DNA of 21,958 nucleotides. Source: Paracoccaceae bacterium (GTDB taxonomy: Bacteria; Pseudomonadota; Alphaproteobacteria; Rhodobacterales; Rhodobacteraceae). The stretch is from positions 1-21,958 of the forward strand of contig JALSRF010000062.1 in assembly GCA_026984895.1 (NCBI GenBank), read 5' to 3'. Below, in pieces: positions 8,135 to 14,962 of this stretch (position 1 is its first letter; every line of letters starts with the position of its first letter). The notes below the pieces were generated by a model that did no database searches, was not told the DNA's origin, and saw only the letters and a list, made by a program, of their open reading frames with translations. The position numbers and the translations under genes were made by a program.

Positions 8135-8179
8135 CGGCGCATAAACCCCAAGGAATGGGGCGAAACGAGGAGAGTTTAC

Positions 8180-8467
8180 ATGGCAAAACCGCTGACCAAG
8201 ACCCAGCTTGTCACCGCACTGGCCGACGAGATGGGCACCGACAAGAAATCCGCAAGCGCCGCACTCGACGCCATCGTTGCCGTCATCACCCGCGAAGTAT
8301 CGGGCGGCGGTGCCGTGACCCTTCCGGGCGTGGGCAAGATCTACTGCCGCGAGCGTCCCGAACGCATGGTGCGCAACCCCGCCACCGGCGAGCAGATCCA
8401 CAAGGAAGCGGACAAGGTGGTGAAGATGACCATCGCCAAGGCGCTCAAGGACAGCGTCAACGGCTGA
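8180..8467 (+). CDS. HU-family DNA-binding protein
   Basis: This is a 95-residue histone-like nucleoid protein. It begins KPLTKTQLVTALADEMGTDKKSA, which forms the helical dimerisation half of HU/IHF proteins. GVGKIYCRERPERMVRNPATGE then provides the beta arm carrying the DNA-intercalating RNPATG(E) tip, followed by a C-terminal helix. AGGAGA about six bases upstream supports the ATG. Dimers bend and compact DNA. The arm has a shorter and less basic flank than typical HupB (GKIYCRERPERMVRNP), which is seen in divergent HU proteins. It is monocistronic by appearance, with its own promoter-like sequence and terminator. I cannot say whether it is the main HU or a secondary paralogue. Confidence 0.9.
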   Translation: MAKPLTKTQLVTALADEMGTDKKSASAALDAIVAVITREVSGGGAVTLPGVGKIYCRERPERMVRNPATGEQIHKEADKVVKMTIAKALKDSVNG

Positions 8468-8493
8468 CCCGGACATGGGCAGCGAAACGGACA

Positions 8494-8519
8494 AGGGTCG
8501 CCCTCGGGCGGCTCTTTTT
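8494..8519 (+). terminator. Probable Rho-independent terminator of the HU gene
   Basis: GGTCGCC and GGCGGCT flank CTCG in a GC-rich stem, followed by CTTTTTC. It lies about 27 bases after the stop codon. Confidence 0.6.
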
Positions 8520-8919
8520 CGTCGGGCGCGCCTCGTCGGGCAGCGCGCGGGGCCATGGGCTGTCACCATGGGCCAGGCCCTGCCCGGTTCCGGTCATCGG
8601 CGTTTGCATCTGCGCGCCTCGTCGCGGCGGATGCGCCCCACCACAGCCGGCCGCCACCGTCACCCGTGCGGGCCTGGTGCGCGGCCTTGGTGCGCGGGCC
8701 GGACGCGCGCCGGACGCGCGCCGGACACGGTTCGCCCCGATGCACCGGGTTGCCGCCGGGGACGGTCGTTTCCGCCGCCGGCCTTGCGGGCCGCGCCGCT
8801 GTCAGGACGGCCGCGTCGGCACCGCGCCATTGTCAGAGCCGCGCCATTTAACATTTAGTTGATCGCTCGTCAGACGAGTTGAGGTGACAGACCGCCCGCG
8901 CCCGCTTTAACAACTGCGC
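8520..8919. other. 400-bp stretch without a credible gene
   Basis: This stretch is very GC-rich. Open frames exist on both strands, but none has a ribosome binding site or protein-like composition (they are rich in Arg, Ala and Pro). It contains a 13-base direct repeat (GCGCGCCTCGTCG at 8526 and 8612), a tandem 11-base repeat at 8698-8730, and a small hairpin CTCGT-CAG-ACGAG at 8866-8878 upstream of the ccdA-like gene. The last 80 bases are less GC-rich and probably hold that gene's promoter, but no convincing -35/-10 pair is visible. Confidence 0.5.
8698..8730 (+). repeat. Tandem repeat, 11-bp unit, three copies
   Basis: The unit GCCGGACGCGC occurs twice exactly (8698-8708, 8709-8719) and a third time with changes (GCCGGACACGG, 8720-8730). 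It lies in the gene-free stretch between the HU gene and the ccdA-like gene. Confidence 0.7.
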
Positions 8920-9633
8920 ATGGATTTCGTGTTCGCATATGGCGCCGGGCTGCTGACCCTTATCAACCCGTGCGTGCTGCCGGTGCTGCCGATCGTTCTG
9001 GCCTCGTCGCTTCAGACTGGCCGCCACGGCCCGCTGGCAATTGCCGCCGGGATGAGCCTGACCTTCGTGCTGCTGGGAATGCTGGTTGCCGTGGGCGGGC
9101 GTTCGCTGGGCATTACCCCGGAATCCATAAGCGATGCCGGCGCCGTTCTTATGGTTGCCTTCGGCGTCATCCTTCTGGTGCCGGCGTTTTCGCGCGGCTT
9201 TGCAACCGCAACGGCCGGCTTTGCCGCGCGCGCCGACGCCGGCGTGAGCACTGTTCACAATGCCGGTATGGCGGGGCAGTTTCTGGGCGGCATGCTGCTT
9301 GGCGCGGTCTGGAGCCCGTGTATCGGCCCGACGCTGGGCGGGGCGATTGCGCTGGCCAGCCAGGGGCAGGACCTGGGGCGCGTGTTCCTGATCATGGTCG
9401 GCTTCGTGGTCGGCGTGTCGACGATCATCCTCGCGCTGGGCTATGGCGCACGTTCGGTGATCATGCGGCGCCAGGCCATGATGCGGCGCATCGCGGAAAG
9501 GTCCAGGCCCGTGCTCGGGATCGCCTTCATCCTGGTGGGCGCCGCGCTGTTGATGCGCTTCAACCAGGTCATCGAGGGCTGGGTCATCGACCATATGCCG
9601 GGCTGGCTGATCGACCTGTCCGTAGCCTTGTAA
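8920..9633 (+). CDS. CcdA/DsbD-type thiol-disulfide membrane transporter
   Basis: The product is 237 residues with about six hydrophobic segments. It belongs to the family that passes reducing electrons from cytoplasmic thioredoxin across the inner membrane to periplasmic thiol proteins (DsbD central domain/CcdA). The two functional cysteines are visible in INPCVLPVLP (Cys18) and WSPCIGPTLGG (Cys134), each next to the family's proline residues. A thioredoxin-like exported protein begins 15 bp downstream and is the obvious partner. No clear Shine-Dalgarno precedes the ATG. No cytochrome c assembly genes are adjacent, so a role in cytochrome c maturation is possible but not shown. Product family is firm, gene name uncertain. 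Confidence 0.9.
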   Translation: MDFVFAYGAGLLTLINPCVLPVLPIVLASSLQTGRHGPLAIAAGMSLTFVLLGMLVAVGGRSLGITPESISDAGAVLMVAFGVILLVPAFSRGFATATAGFAARADAGVSTVHNAGMAGQFLGGMLLGAVWSPCIGPTLGGAIALASQGQDLGRVFLIMVGFVVGVSTIILALGYGARSVIMRRQAMMRRIAERSRPVLGIAFILVGAALLMRFNQVIEGWVIDHMPGWLIDLSVAL

Positions 9634-9648
9634 ATTAGGGAGAGAGAC

Positions 9649-10068
9649 GTGAAACGAAGAACCTTCATCATTTCCACCGCGGCGCTCGGGGCGCTTTACG
9701 GCATATCGGCCTCGGCGCAGGCCCGGGACATGACCTATGTGCCCGGCCTGGTCAAGAAGCAGCTGGACAGCGGCAAGACCGTATTCGTGGATTTCTACGC
9801 CTCCTGGTGCACCACCTGCCGCGCCCAGTCCCGCGTCATCGATGCGCTTCGGGCCGCAAACCCGGAATACGACAAGAACATCGTGTTCGTCACGGTCGAT
9901 TGGGACACCTACAGCCAGGGCGATCTGGCCAGGGCACTGAAGATCCCGCGCCGCTCGACGCTGGTTGTGCTCAAGGGCAACAAGGAACTTGGCCGGGTGG
10001 TGGCCGGAACCTCGAAAAAGATGATCAAGGCGCTGATGGACACGGCCCTCAAGGCCGCAATGGCCTGA
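9649..10068 (+). CDS. Exported thioredoxin-like protein
   Basis: The product is 139 residues. It begins with a signal sequence (MKRRTFIISTAALGALYGIS, then ASAQA) whose KRRTFI resembles a twin-arginine signal. A thioredoxin fold follows with the redox motif YASWCTTCRAQ (Cys54 and Cys57), close to the WCxxC of DsbD C-terminal domains. The start is GTG, supported by GGGAGAGAG about four bases before it. Together with the upstream CcdA-like protein it forms a split version of DsbD: a membrane electron carrier plus a periplasmic thioredoxin domain. It would keep target proteins reduced in the periplasm. The specific targets are not indicated. Confidence 0.88.
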   Translation: MKRRTFIISTAALGALYGISASAQARDMTYVPGLVKKQLDSGKTVFVDFYASWCTTCRAQSRVIDALRAANPEYDKNIVFVTVDWDTYSQGDLARALKIPRRSTLVVLKGNKELGRVVAGTSKKMIKALMDTALKAAMA

Positions 10069-10160
10069 CCGTCGCGCGCCGGCCGCGCGCACCCCCTTCG
10101 TTCGCGCCAGCCAAGACGCCCGGGGCCGTGCCGGCATCGGCAGGGCTTCGGGCTTTCTCG

Positions 10161-10188
10161 AACCCGCGTCTCCGGCGTAGCGGTTTTT
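10161..10188 (+). terminator. Weak candidate terminator after the thioredoxin-like gene
   Basis: AACC(C)GC at 10161-10167 can pair with GCGGTT at 10180-10185 with one bulged base, followed by TTTCT. The stem is short and the loop long, so this is a low-confidence call. A second GC hairpin, CGCGCG-CCGGC-CGCGCG (10073-10089), lies nearer the gene but has no T-tract. Confidence 0.3.
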
Positions 10189-10207
10189 CTGCGCGCCGCC
10201 GGTTTCC

Positions 10208-11311
10208 TCAGCCGATCTGCCCGCGCGGCCCGTCGCCAACCTGGCCGCGATGAAGCAGCAGATGGTCCACAATCACGCAGGCGGCCATGGCCTCGCCCAC
10301 CGGCACGGCGCGGATCCCCACGCAGGGGTCGTGGCGGCCCCTGGTGACGATCTCGGTCGGCTCGCCGCCGATGGTGATGGTCTTGCGCGGGGTCAGGATG
10401 GATGAGGTCGGCTTCACCGCGAAGCGCACCACGATATCCTGTCCGGTGGAAATCCCGCCAAGAATGCCCCCGGCGTGGTTCGAACTGTATCGCGGCCCCT
10501 CCGGGCCCATGGTGATCTCGTCGGCATTGGCCTCGCCGCGCAGTTCGGCGGCGGCCATGCCTTCGCCGATCTCCACCCCTTTCACCGCGTTGATCGACAT
10601 CATTGCCGCTGCAAGATCGGTGTCGAGCTTGCCGTAAACCGGTGCGCCCAGACCCGCGGGTGCGCCCGTTATCACCACCTCGACAACCGCACCGACCGAA
10701 CTGCCGGCCTTGCGCAGTTCATCCAGATAGCCGGCCCAGAGCTCGGCCGCCGCGGCATCAGGCGTCCAGAACGGGTTGCGCTCGATCTCGTCCGCATCGA
10801 ACCGGCTGCGGTCGATCGCATGCGCTCCCATCCGCACCATGTAGCCGGTGATCCTGATCTGCGGGGCCAGCGCCTTCAGCACCGCCCTGGCCACCGCGCC
10901 CGCCGCCACGCGCGATGCGGTCTCGCGCGCCGAGGCCCGCCCGCCGCCGCGCGGATCGCGCAGCCCGTATTTCAGATGATAGGTGATGTCGGCATGACCG
11001 GGCCGGAACTTGTCGGCGATCTCGCTGTAATCCTTCGAACGCTGATCGGTGTTGCGGATCATCAGCTGAATGGGCGTTCCCGTGGTCTGCCCCTCGAACA
11101 CGCCGGACAGGATCTCGACTGCATCCGCCTCGCGCCGCTGCGTGGTGAATCTCGATACCCCGGGACGACGCCGGTCAAGATCGCGTTGAAGCATCTCCTC
11201 GGCCAGCGCCACCCCGGGCGGGCAGCCATCGACAACGGCTCCGATGGCCGGTCCATGACTTTCGCCCCAGGTGGTGACCCGAAACAGATGACCGAATGTG
11301 TTCATGCTCAT
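10208..11311 (-). CDS. aroC: Chorismate synthase
   Basis: This is the last step of the shikimate pathway. It removes phosphate from 5-enolpyruvylshikimate-3-phosphate to form chorismate, using reduced FMN. The product is 367 residues, the usual length. The N-terminal signature FGHLFRVTTWGESHGPAIGAV, the internal GHADITYHLKYGLRDPRGGGRASARET motif and the late RGRHDPCVGIRAVPVGEAM motif are all intact. The frame extends nine codons further upstream. ATG 11311 is preferred because GGAG (11319-11322) lies seven bases upstream and family members begin close to MSMNTFG. It is convergent with the thioredoxin-like gene and divergent from the thiamine operon; no partner aro gene is adjacent. Confidence 0.97.
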   Translation of the reverse strand: MSMNTFGHLFRVTTWGESHGPAIGAVVDGCPPGVALAEEMLQRDLDRRRPGVSRFTTQRREADAVEILSGVFEGQTTGTPIQLMIRNTDQRSKDYSEIADKFRPGHADITYHLKYGLRDPRGGGRASARETASRVAAGAVARAVLKALAPQIRITGYMVRMGAHAIDRSRFDADEIERNPFWTPDAAAAELWAGYLDELRKAGSSVGAVVEVVITGAPAGLGAPVYGKLDTDLAAAMMSINAVKGVEIGEGMAAAELRGEANADEITMGPEGPRYSSNHAGGILGGISTGQDIVVRFAVKPTSSILTPRKTITIGGEPTEIVTRGRHDPCVGIRAVPVGEAMAACVIVDHLLLHRGQVGDGPRGQIG

Positions 11312-11388
11312 GCGCGGCGCTCCTTGTGCCCGGTGCAAGACTTCCTAGGCGATGACCGCACAAAGCTCAATGTTCCCGGCGCCCCTGG

Positions 11389-11422
11389 CTTCTTCTTGGT
11401 CAAAATACCTCCGCCGGAGGCA
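11389..11422 (-). repeat. Intergenic repeat element, copy C (inverted orientation)
   Basis: Read on the minus strand this is TGCCTCCGGCGGAGGTATTT, then TGACCAAGAAGAAG. It matches copies A and B with small changes. Unlike copy B, which follows a gene, it lies about 80 bases upstream of aroC and about 40 bases upstream of the candidate thi promoter. Confidence 0.65.
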
Positions 11423-11440
11423 TCCGATGCCCCCCGCCCC

Positions 11441-11473
11441 TGTGCCCGGACTTGTGCCCGGACTTGTGCCCGG
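11441..11473 (+). repeat. Tandem 12-bp repeat upstream of the thi promoter
   Basis: TGTGCCCGGACT occurs twice in tandem, followed by a partial third copy (TGTGCCCGG). A related CTTGTGCCCGGTGC also occurs at 11323-11336. Each tandem unit carries TTGTGC or CTGTGC, the hexamer that serves as the candidate -35 of the promoter. Confidence 0.75.
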
Positions 11474-11493
11474 TGCGGGTTTGGGCGTATAGA
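11464..11493 (+). promoter_or_regulatory. Candidate promoter of the thiBPQ operon
   Basis: TTGTGC (11464-11469) and TATAGA (11488-11493) are separated by 18 bases. The expected start of transcription, about seven bases later, falls at the first base of the riboswitch aptamer, which supports the call. Confidence 0.55.
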
Positions 11494-11500
11494 GACCTCA

Positions 11501-11583
11501 CCTCGGGGTGCCCTGGCCGGGCTGAGATGCGCATGCGCAAACCCGTTGAACCTGAACCGGTTAGAACCGGCGGAGGGAAGGCT
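11501..11583 (+). promoter_or_regulatory. TPP riboswitch (thi box)
   Basis: The conserved elements of the thiamine pyrophosphate aptamer are in order: CTCGGGGTGCCC (11502-11513), GCTGAGA (11521-11527), then ACCC, TTGAACCTGAACCGGTTAGA and CGGAGGGAAGG (11571-11581). Helices that can be drawn are GGGT/ACCC (11506-11509 with 11541-11544), GCCC/GGGC (11510-11513 with 11519-11522), a small palindromic extra arm TGCGCATGCGCA, CCGGTT/AACCGG, and the closing CCT/AGG (11501-11503 with 11579-11581). The aptamer binds TPP and lowers expression of thiamine genes when TPP is plentiful. Downstream genes encode a thiamine transporter, as expected. Confidence 0.95.
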
Positions 11584-11609
11584 GGACACCCGACATCGGC
11601 ACCCCGTTC

Positions 11610-11627
11610 CCTTCCGCCCGTGGAAGG
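11610..11627 (+). promoter_or_regulatory. Riboswitch expression platform: hairpin covering the thiB Shine-Dalgarno
   Basis: CCTTCC (11610-11615) can pair with GGAAGG (11622-11627), which is the first part of the thiB ribosome binding site GGAAGGAGG. The same CCTTCC can instead pair with an identical GGAAGG (11576-11581) at the 3' end of the aptamer, the last three bases of which close helix P1. The two pairings exclude each other. I see no T-tract, so translation rather than termination is the likely level of control. Confidence 0.6.
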
Positions 11628-11635
11628 AGGAGTGC

Positions 11636-12631
11636 ATGAGGCAACCGATCTTGATCCTGATCGCGGGGCTTGTGGCCGCGGCAACAGGCGCAATGGCGCA
11701 GGACCGGCCCGTTCTGACGGTCTATACCTACGACAGCTTCACCTCGGACTGGGGTCCGGGGCCCGTTGTCGAAAAGGCGTTCGAAAAGCAGTGCGGGTGC
11801 GATCTGAAATTCGTCGGCGCGGGCGATGGCGCGGCACTTCTGGCGCGGCTGCGCCTGGAAGGCAGGAACACGCCCGCGGATGTGGTGCTGGGCCTCGACA
11901 CCAGCCTTGTCGCCAGCGCCCGCGAAACCGGACTGTTTGCGCCGAATGGAATCACCGCCGATTTCGACCTGCCGGTTACCTGGGATGACCCGGTATTCCT
12001 GCCCTACGACTGGGGCTATTTCGCCTTCGTCTACGACAGGACCCGCGTCGCACACCCGCCCGAAAGCTTCGCAGAGCTGATCGCATCAGACCTTTCGATC
12101 GTGATCGAAGATCCGCGCAGTTCGACCCCGGGGCTGGGCCTGCTGCTCTGGGTCAAGTCCGTGTTCGGCGACCGCGCGCCAGAGATATGGGCCGGCCTCA
12201 ACCGCCATGTGGTGACAGTGACCAAGGGCTGGACCGAAGCCTATGGCATGTTTCTGGCAGGCGAAGCCGACATGGTTCTCTCCTACACCACCTCGCCCGC
12301 CTATCACATGATCGCCGAACAGGATGACACCAAGGCCGCCGCCGCCTTTCGCGATGGCCACTACATGCAGGTCGAGGTGGCGGCCAGGGTCGCCACGAGC
12401 GACCAGAGCGCGCTGGCCGAACAGTTCCTGCGCTTCATGCTGTCCGATGCCTTCCAGTCCGCAATTCCGACGACCAACTGGATGTATCCGGCGGTCAAGC
12501 CCTCCGGCGGCCTGCCGGAAGCCTTCGACAGCCTGGTGAAACCGACGCGCGCGCTGCTCTATTCCCCGCCCGAGGCGCGCCGCATGCGCGATCAGGCACT
12601 GAGCGAATGGCTGAGCATATCTTCCCGATGA
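11636..12631 (+). CDS. thiB: Thiamine ABC transporter, periplasmic substrate-binding protein
   Basis: The product is 331 residues with a signal peptide (MRQPILILIAGLVAAATGA, then MA before QDRP). It has the ThiB/TbpA pattern: LTVYTYDSFTSDWGPGPVVEKAFEK near the start of the mature protein, PADVVLGLDTSL, VFLPYDWGYFAFVYD, and ADMVLSYTTSPAYH in the second lobe. ThiB binds thiamine and its phosphates in the periplasm and delivers them to ThiPQ. AAGGAGG (11624-11630) five bases before the ATG is the ribosome binding site. It is partly covered by the riboswitch hairpin. First gene of thiBPQ; the stop overlaps a possible thiP start (ATGA). Confidence 0.94.
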   Translation: MRQPILILIAGLVAAATGAMAQDRPVLTVYTYDSFTSDWGPGPVVEKAFEKQCGCDLKFVGAGDGAALLARLRLEGRNTPADVVLGLDTSLVASARETGLFAPNGITADFDLPVTWDDPVFLPYDWGYFAFVYDRTRVAHPPESFAELIASDLSIVIEDPRSSTPGLGLLLWVKSVFGDRAPEIWAGLNRHVVTVTKGWTEAYGMFLAGEADMVLSYTTSPAYHMIAEQDDTKAAAAFRDGHYMQVEVAARVATSDQSALAEQFLRFMLSDAFQSAIPTTNWMYPAVKPSGGLPEAFDSLVKPTRALLYSPPEARRMRDQALSEWLSISSR

Positions 12632-14187
12632 ACCGGGCCGTTGCCGGCGGCGCGCTGGCCGCCGCCACGGTGCTGGCCCTGACCGTCGGCCCGCTTGTCG
12701 CCGTGGCCGGCCGGGCCGACGGCAGCGCCGGGCTGGGGCCGGCCGATTGGGCAGCGCTGCGCTTCACCCTGCTGCAGGCGACTCTGTCCGCCCTGCTCAG
12801 CGTGGCGCTTGCGGTCCCGGTGGCCCGGGCCCTGTCCCGGCGCCGCTTCCCCGGACGCGCGGTGCTGGTGACGCTCATGGGAGCGCCCTTCATCCTGCCG
12901 GTGATCGTGGCGGTGCTGGGGCTGCTGGCGGTGTTCGGGCGAAACGGCTTGATCAGCCATGCCCTGGGGCTGTTCGGCCTGCCTCCGGTCAACATCTACG
13001 GCCTGCAGGGGGTGGTTCTTGCCCATGTCTTTTTCAACCTTCCGCTGGCCACGCGGCTGGTGTTGCAGGGTTGGCAGGCGATTCCGAGCGAACATTTCCG
13101 CCTTGCGGCATCGCTTGGCTTTCACAAATCGGACATCGCACGGGTGCTTGAGCGCCCCATGCTGAAACAGGTGCTGCCCGGGGCGGCGATGGTGGTCTTC
13201 GTGATATCGCTGACCAGTTTCGCGGTGGTCCTGGCCCTGGGCGGCGGGCCGCGCGCCAGCACCATCGAACTGGCGATCTACCAGGCGTTCCGGTTCGATT
13301 TCGACCTTGGGAAGGCCGCCCTGCTGGCCGTGCTGCAGTTTTCGCTGGGTGCCGTGGCGGTGGCGGCGATGCTGGCGCTCAGGATGCCCGATGCCGGCAC
13401 GCCGGGCCATGACCGCCCGCTGGTGCTGTGGCACGGGCAGGATGGAGCGGCGCGCCTTGTCGATGCGCTCTGGATCATGCTGGCCGGGGCGCTCCTGGTG
13501 CTGCCGCTCGGGGCCATCGTCGCGCGCGGCATCGGCGGCATTGCCACCATGCCGGCCCCGGTCCTTGCCGCCGCGCTGCGCTCTCTTGCCGTCAGTCTGG
13601 GCGCCGTTCTTGTCGGCCTCTCGCTGGCCCTGCCGATTGCCTTTGGCGCCCATGCGCTCGGGCGCAGGCACCCGGTGGCCGCCGGCATCATGGAGGCGGT
13701 CGGGACGCTGGCAATCGCCGCGTCGGCGCTGGTCATCGGCCTGGGCCTGTTCATCATGCTGCAACCGCTCGGCGACCCGCTGCGCTGGGTGCTGCCTGTG
13801 ACGGCGGTGGTGAACGGGGTGATGAGCCTGCCGTTTCTGCTGCGCGCGCTGGTTCCGGCGGTGGCGCGCATCGAAACCCGTTTCGGCCGGCTGGCCGACA
13901 GCCTGGGCCTTGTCGGCTGGCAGCGCCTGCGCCACCTACACCTGCCGCGCCTGCGCCGGCCGCTCGGATTTTCCGCCGGGCTGGCGGCGGCGCTGTCGAT
14001 GGGCGACCTGGGGGTGGTGGCCCTGTTCGCCGACGGCCACCAGGCGACCCTGCCGCTTCAGCTCTACCGGCTGATGGCAGCCTACCGCATGGAACAGGCG
14101 GCCGGGGCGGCGCTGCTGCTGCTGGTGCTGGCGCTGGCGCTGTTCTGGCTGTTCGATCGCGGAGGACGCATCGGTGCTGAAACTTGA
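12628..14187 (+). CDS. thiP: Thiamine ABC transporter, permease
   Basis: The product is 519 residues, mostly hydrophobic, with two homologous permease halves and about a dozen membrane segments. Each half carries an EAA-type loop that contacts the ATPase: SEHFRLAASLGFHKSDIARV in the first and TRFGRLADSLGLVGWQRLR in the second. This fused two-domain layout is normal for ThiP. The start is uncertain: ATG 12628 makes an ATGA overlap with the thiB stop, while in-frame ATG 12607 would add seven residues (MAEHIFP). Neither has a clear Shine-Dalgarno, so translation is probably coupled to thiB. The end overlaps the thiQ start by 14 bases. Confidence 0.92.
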   Translation: MNRAVAGGALAAATVLALTVGPLVAVAGRADGSAGLGPADWAALRFTLLQATLSALLSVALAVPVARALSRRRFPGRAVLVTLMGAPFILPVIVAVLGLLAVFGRNGLISHALGLFGLPPVNIYGLQGVVLAHVFFNLPLATRLVLQGWQAIPSEHFRLAASLGFHKSDIARVLERPMLKQVLPGAAMVVFVISLTSFAVVLALGGGPRASTIELAIYQAFRFDFDLGKAALLAVLQFSLGAVAVAAMLALRMPDAGTPGHDRPLVLWHGQDGAARLVDALWIMLAGALLVLPLGAIVARGIGGIATMPAPVLAAALRSLAVSLGAVLVGLSLALPIAFGAHALGRRHPVAAGIMEAVGTLAIAASALVIGLGLFIMLQPLGDPLRWVLPVTAVVNGVMSLPFLLRALVPAVARIETRFGRLADSLGLVGWQRLRHLHLPRLRRPLGFSAGLAAALSMGDLGVVALFADGHQATLPLQLYRLMAAYRMEQAAGAALLLLVLALALFWLFDRGGRIGAET

Positions 14188-14872
14188 CCATGTCCGGGTG
14201 CGCCGGGGGCGCTTCACCCTGAAGGCCGATTTTCGGCTGGATGCGGGGGCGATCACGGCGGTGATCGGGCCATCGGGTGGGGGAAAATCCACCCTGCTCG
14301 GGATCATCGCCGGGTTCGTCGCGCCGGATGCCGGACGGGTATTGTGGGGGACAGACGAGCTGACCTCCCTGCCCCCGGCAAGGCGCCCGGTGGCAATCGC
14401 GTTCCAGGACAACAACCTGTTTCCTCACCTTGACGCCTTTGCCAATGTCGCCCTTGGCCTGCGGCCCTCGATGAAACTGAGCCCCGACGAAAAGGCGCGG
14501 GTGAAACGGGCGCTGGAGCGCGTCGGCCTTGCCGGGCTGGAACGGCGCCGGCCCGCCGCGCTGTCAGGCGGCCAGCAAAGCCGCGTGGTGCTGGCGCGCC
14601 TTCTGATGCAGGACCGCCCGATCCTGCTGCTGGATGAACCCTTCGCGGCCCTTGGACCCGCGCGGCGGCACGAAATGCTGGATCTCGTTGCCGGGTTGGC
14701 CGGCGATACCGGCGCGACGGTGCTGATGGTGACCCACGATCCGGCGGATGCCCTGCGCATTGCCGGCCAGACCATCTTCGTGGATGAAGGGTCGGTCCAT
14801 GCGCCCCGCATGACGCGCGCGCTTCTGGATGCGCCACCCGGAGCCCTGGCCGCCTATCTGGGTCCGGCGTGA
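14174..14872 (+). CDS. thiQ: Thiamine ABC transporter, ATP-binding protein
   Basis: The product is 232 residues and drives thiamine import through ThiP. All nucleotide-binding motifs are present: Walker A GPSGGGKST, Q-loop FQDNNLFPHLDAF, signature LSGGQQSRVVLARLL, Walker B ILLLDEP and the switch His in MVTHDP. The D-loop reads FAALGPARR, with Gly where many ABC ATPases have Asp; I believe other alphaproteobacterial ThiQ proteins share this, but that is from memory. The start is GTG, with GGAGG about eight bases upstream, and lies inside the end of thiP. It is the last gene of the operon. Confidence 0.94.
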   Translation: MLKLDHVRVRRGRFTLKADFRLDAGAITAVIGPSGGGKSTLLGIIAGFVAPDAGRVLWGTDELTSLPPARRPVAIAFQDNNLFPHLDAFANVALGLRPSMKLSPDEKARVKRALERVGLAGLERRRPAALSGGQQSRVVLARLLMQDRPILLLDEPFAALGPARRHEMLDLVAGLAGDTGATVLMVTHDPADALRIAGQTIFVDEGSVHAPRMTRALLDAPPGALAAYLGPA

Positions 14873-14898
14873 CGCCGGCGCGCGGGAGGGCGCACAGA

Positions 14899-14926
14899 AA
14901 AACGCGCCCCGAAAACGGGGCGCGTT
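14899..14926 (-). terminator. Rho-independent terminator of the petABC operon
   Basis: AACGCGCCCCG (14901-14911) and CGGGGCGCGTT (14916-14926) form a perfect 11-bp stem around AAAA. Read on the minus strand the stem runs into TTTTTCTG, a proper T-tract, so it terminates transcription coming from petC. On the plus strand there is no T-tract, although the stem may still affect thiQ read-through or mRNA stability. Confidence 0.85.
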
Positions 14927-14962
14927 GCCGATCCGTGCCGGCGGGCCCGGCTCAGCTTCGGC

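Noticed and set aside
8107..8862. Plus-strand open frames across the HU gene and the gene-free region
   Set aside because: Low-complexity Arg/Gly/Ala sequence in a frame different from HU, without ribosome binding site or family resemblance.
10073..10089. GC hairpin after the thioredoxin-like gene as terminator
   Set aside because: Six-base stem without a following T-tract in either direction.
14174..14872. ThiQ as a defective ATPase because the D-loop Asp is Gly
   Set aside because: All catalytic motifs are intact and I recall the same ALGP sequence in related ThiQ proteins, so it is probably normal for the group.
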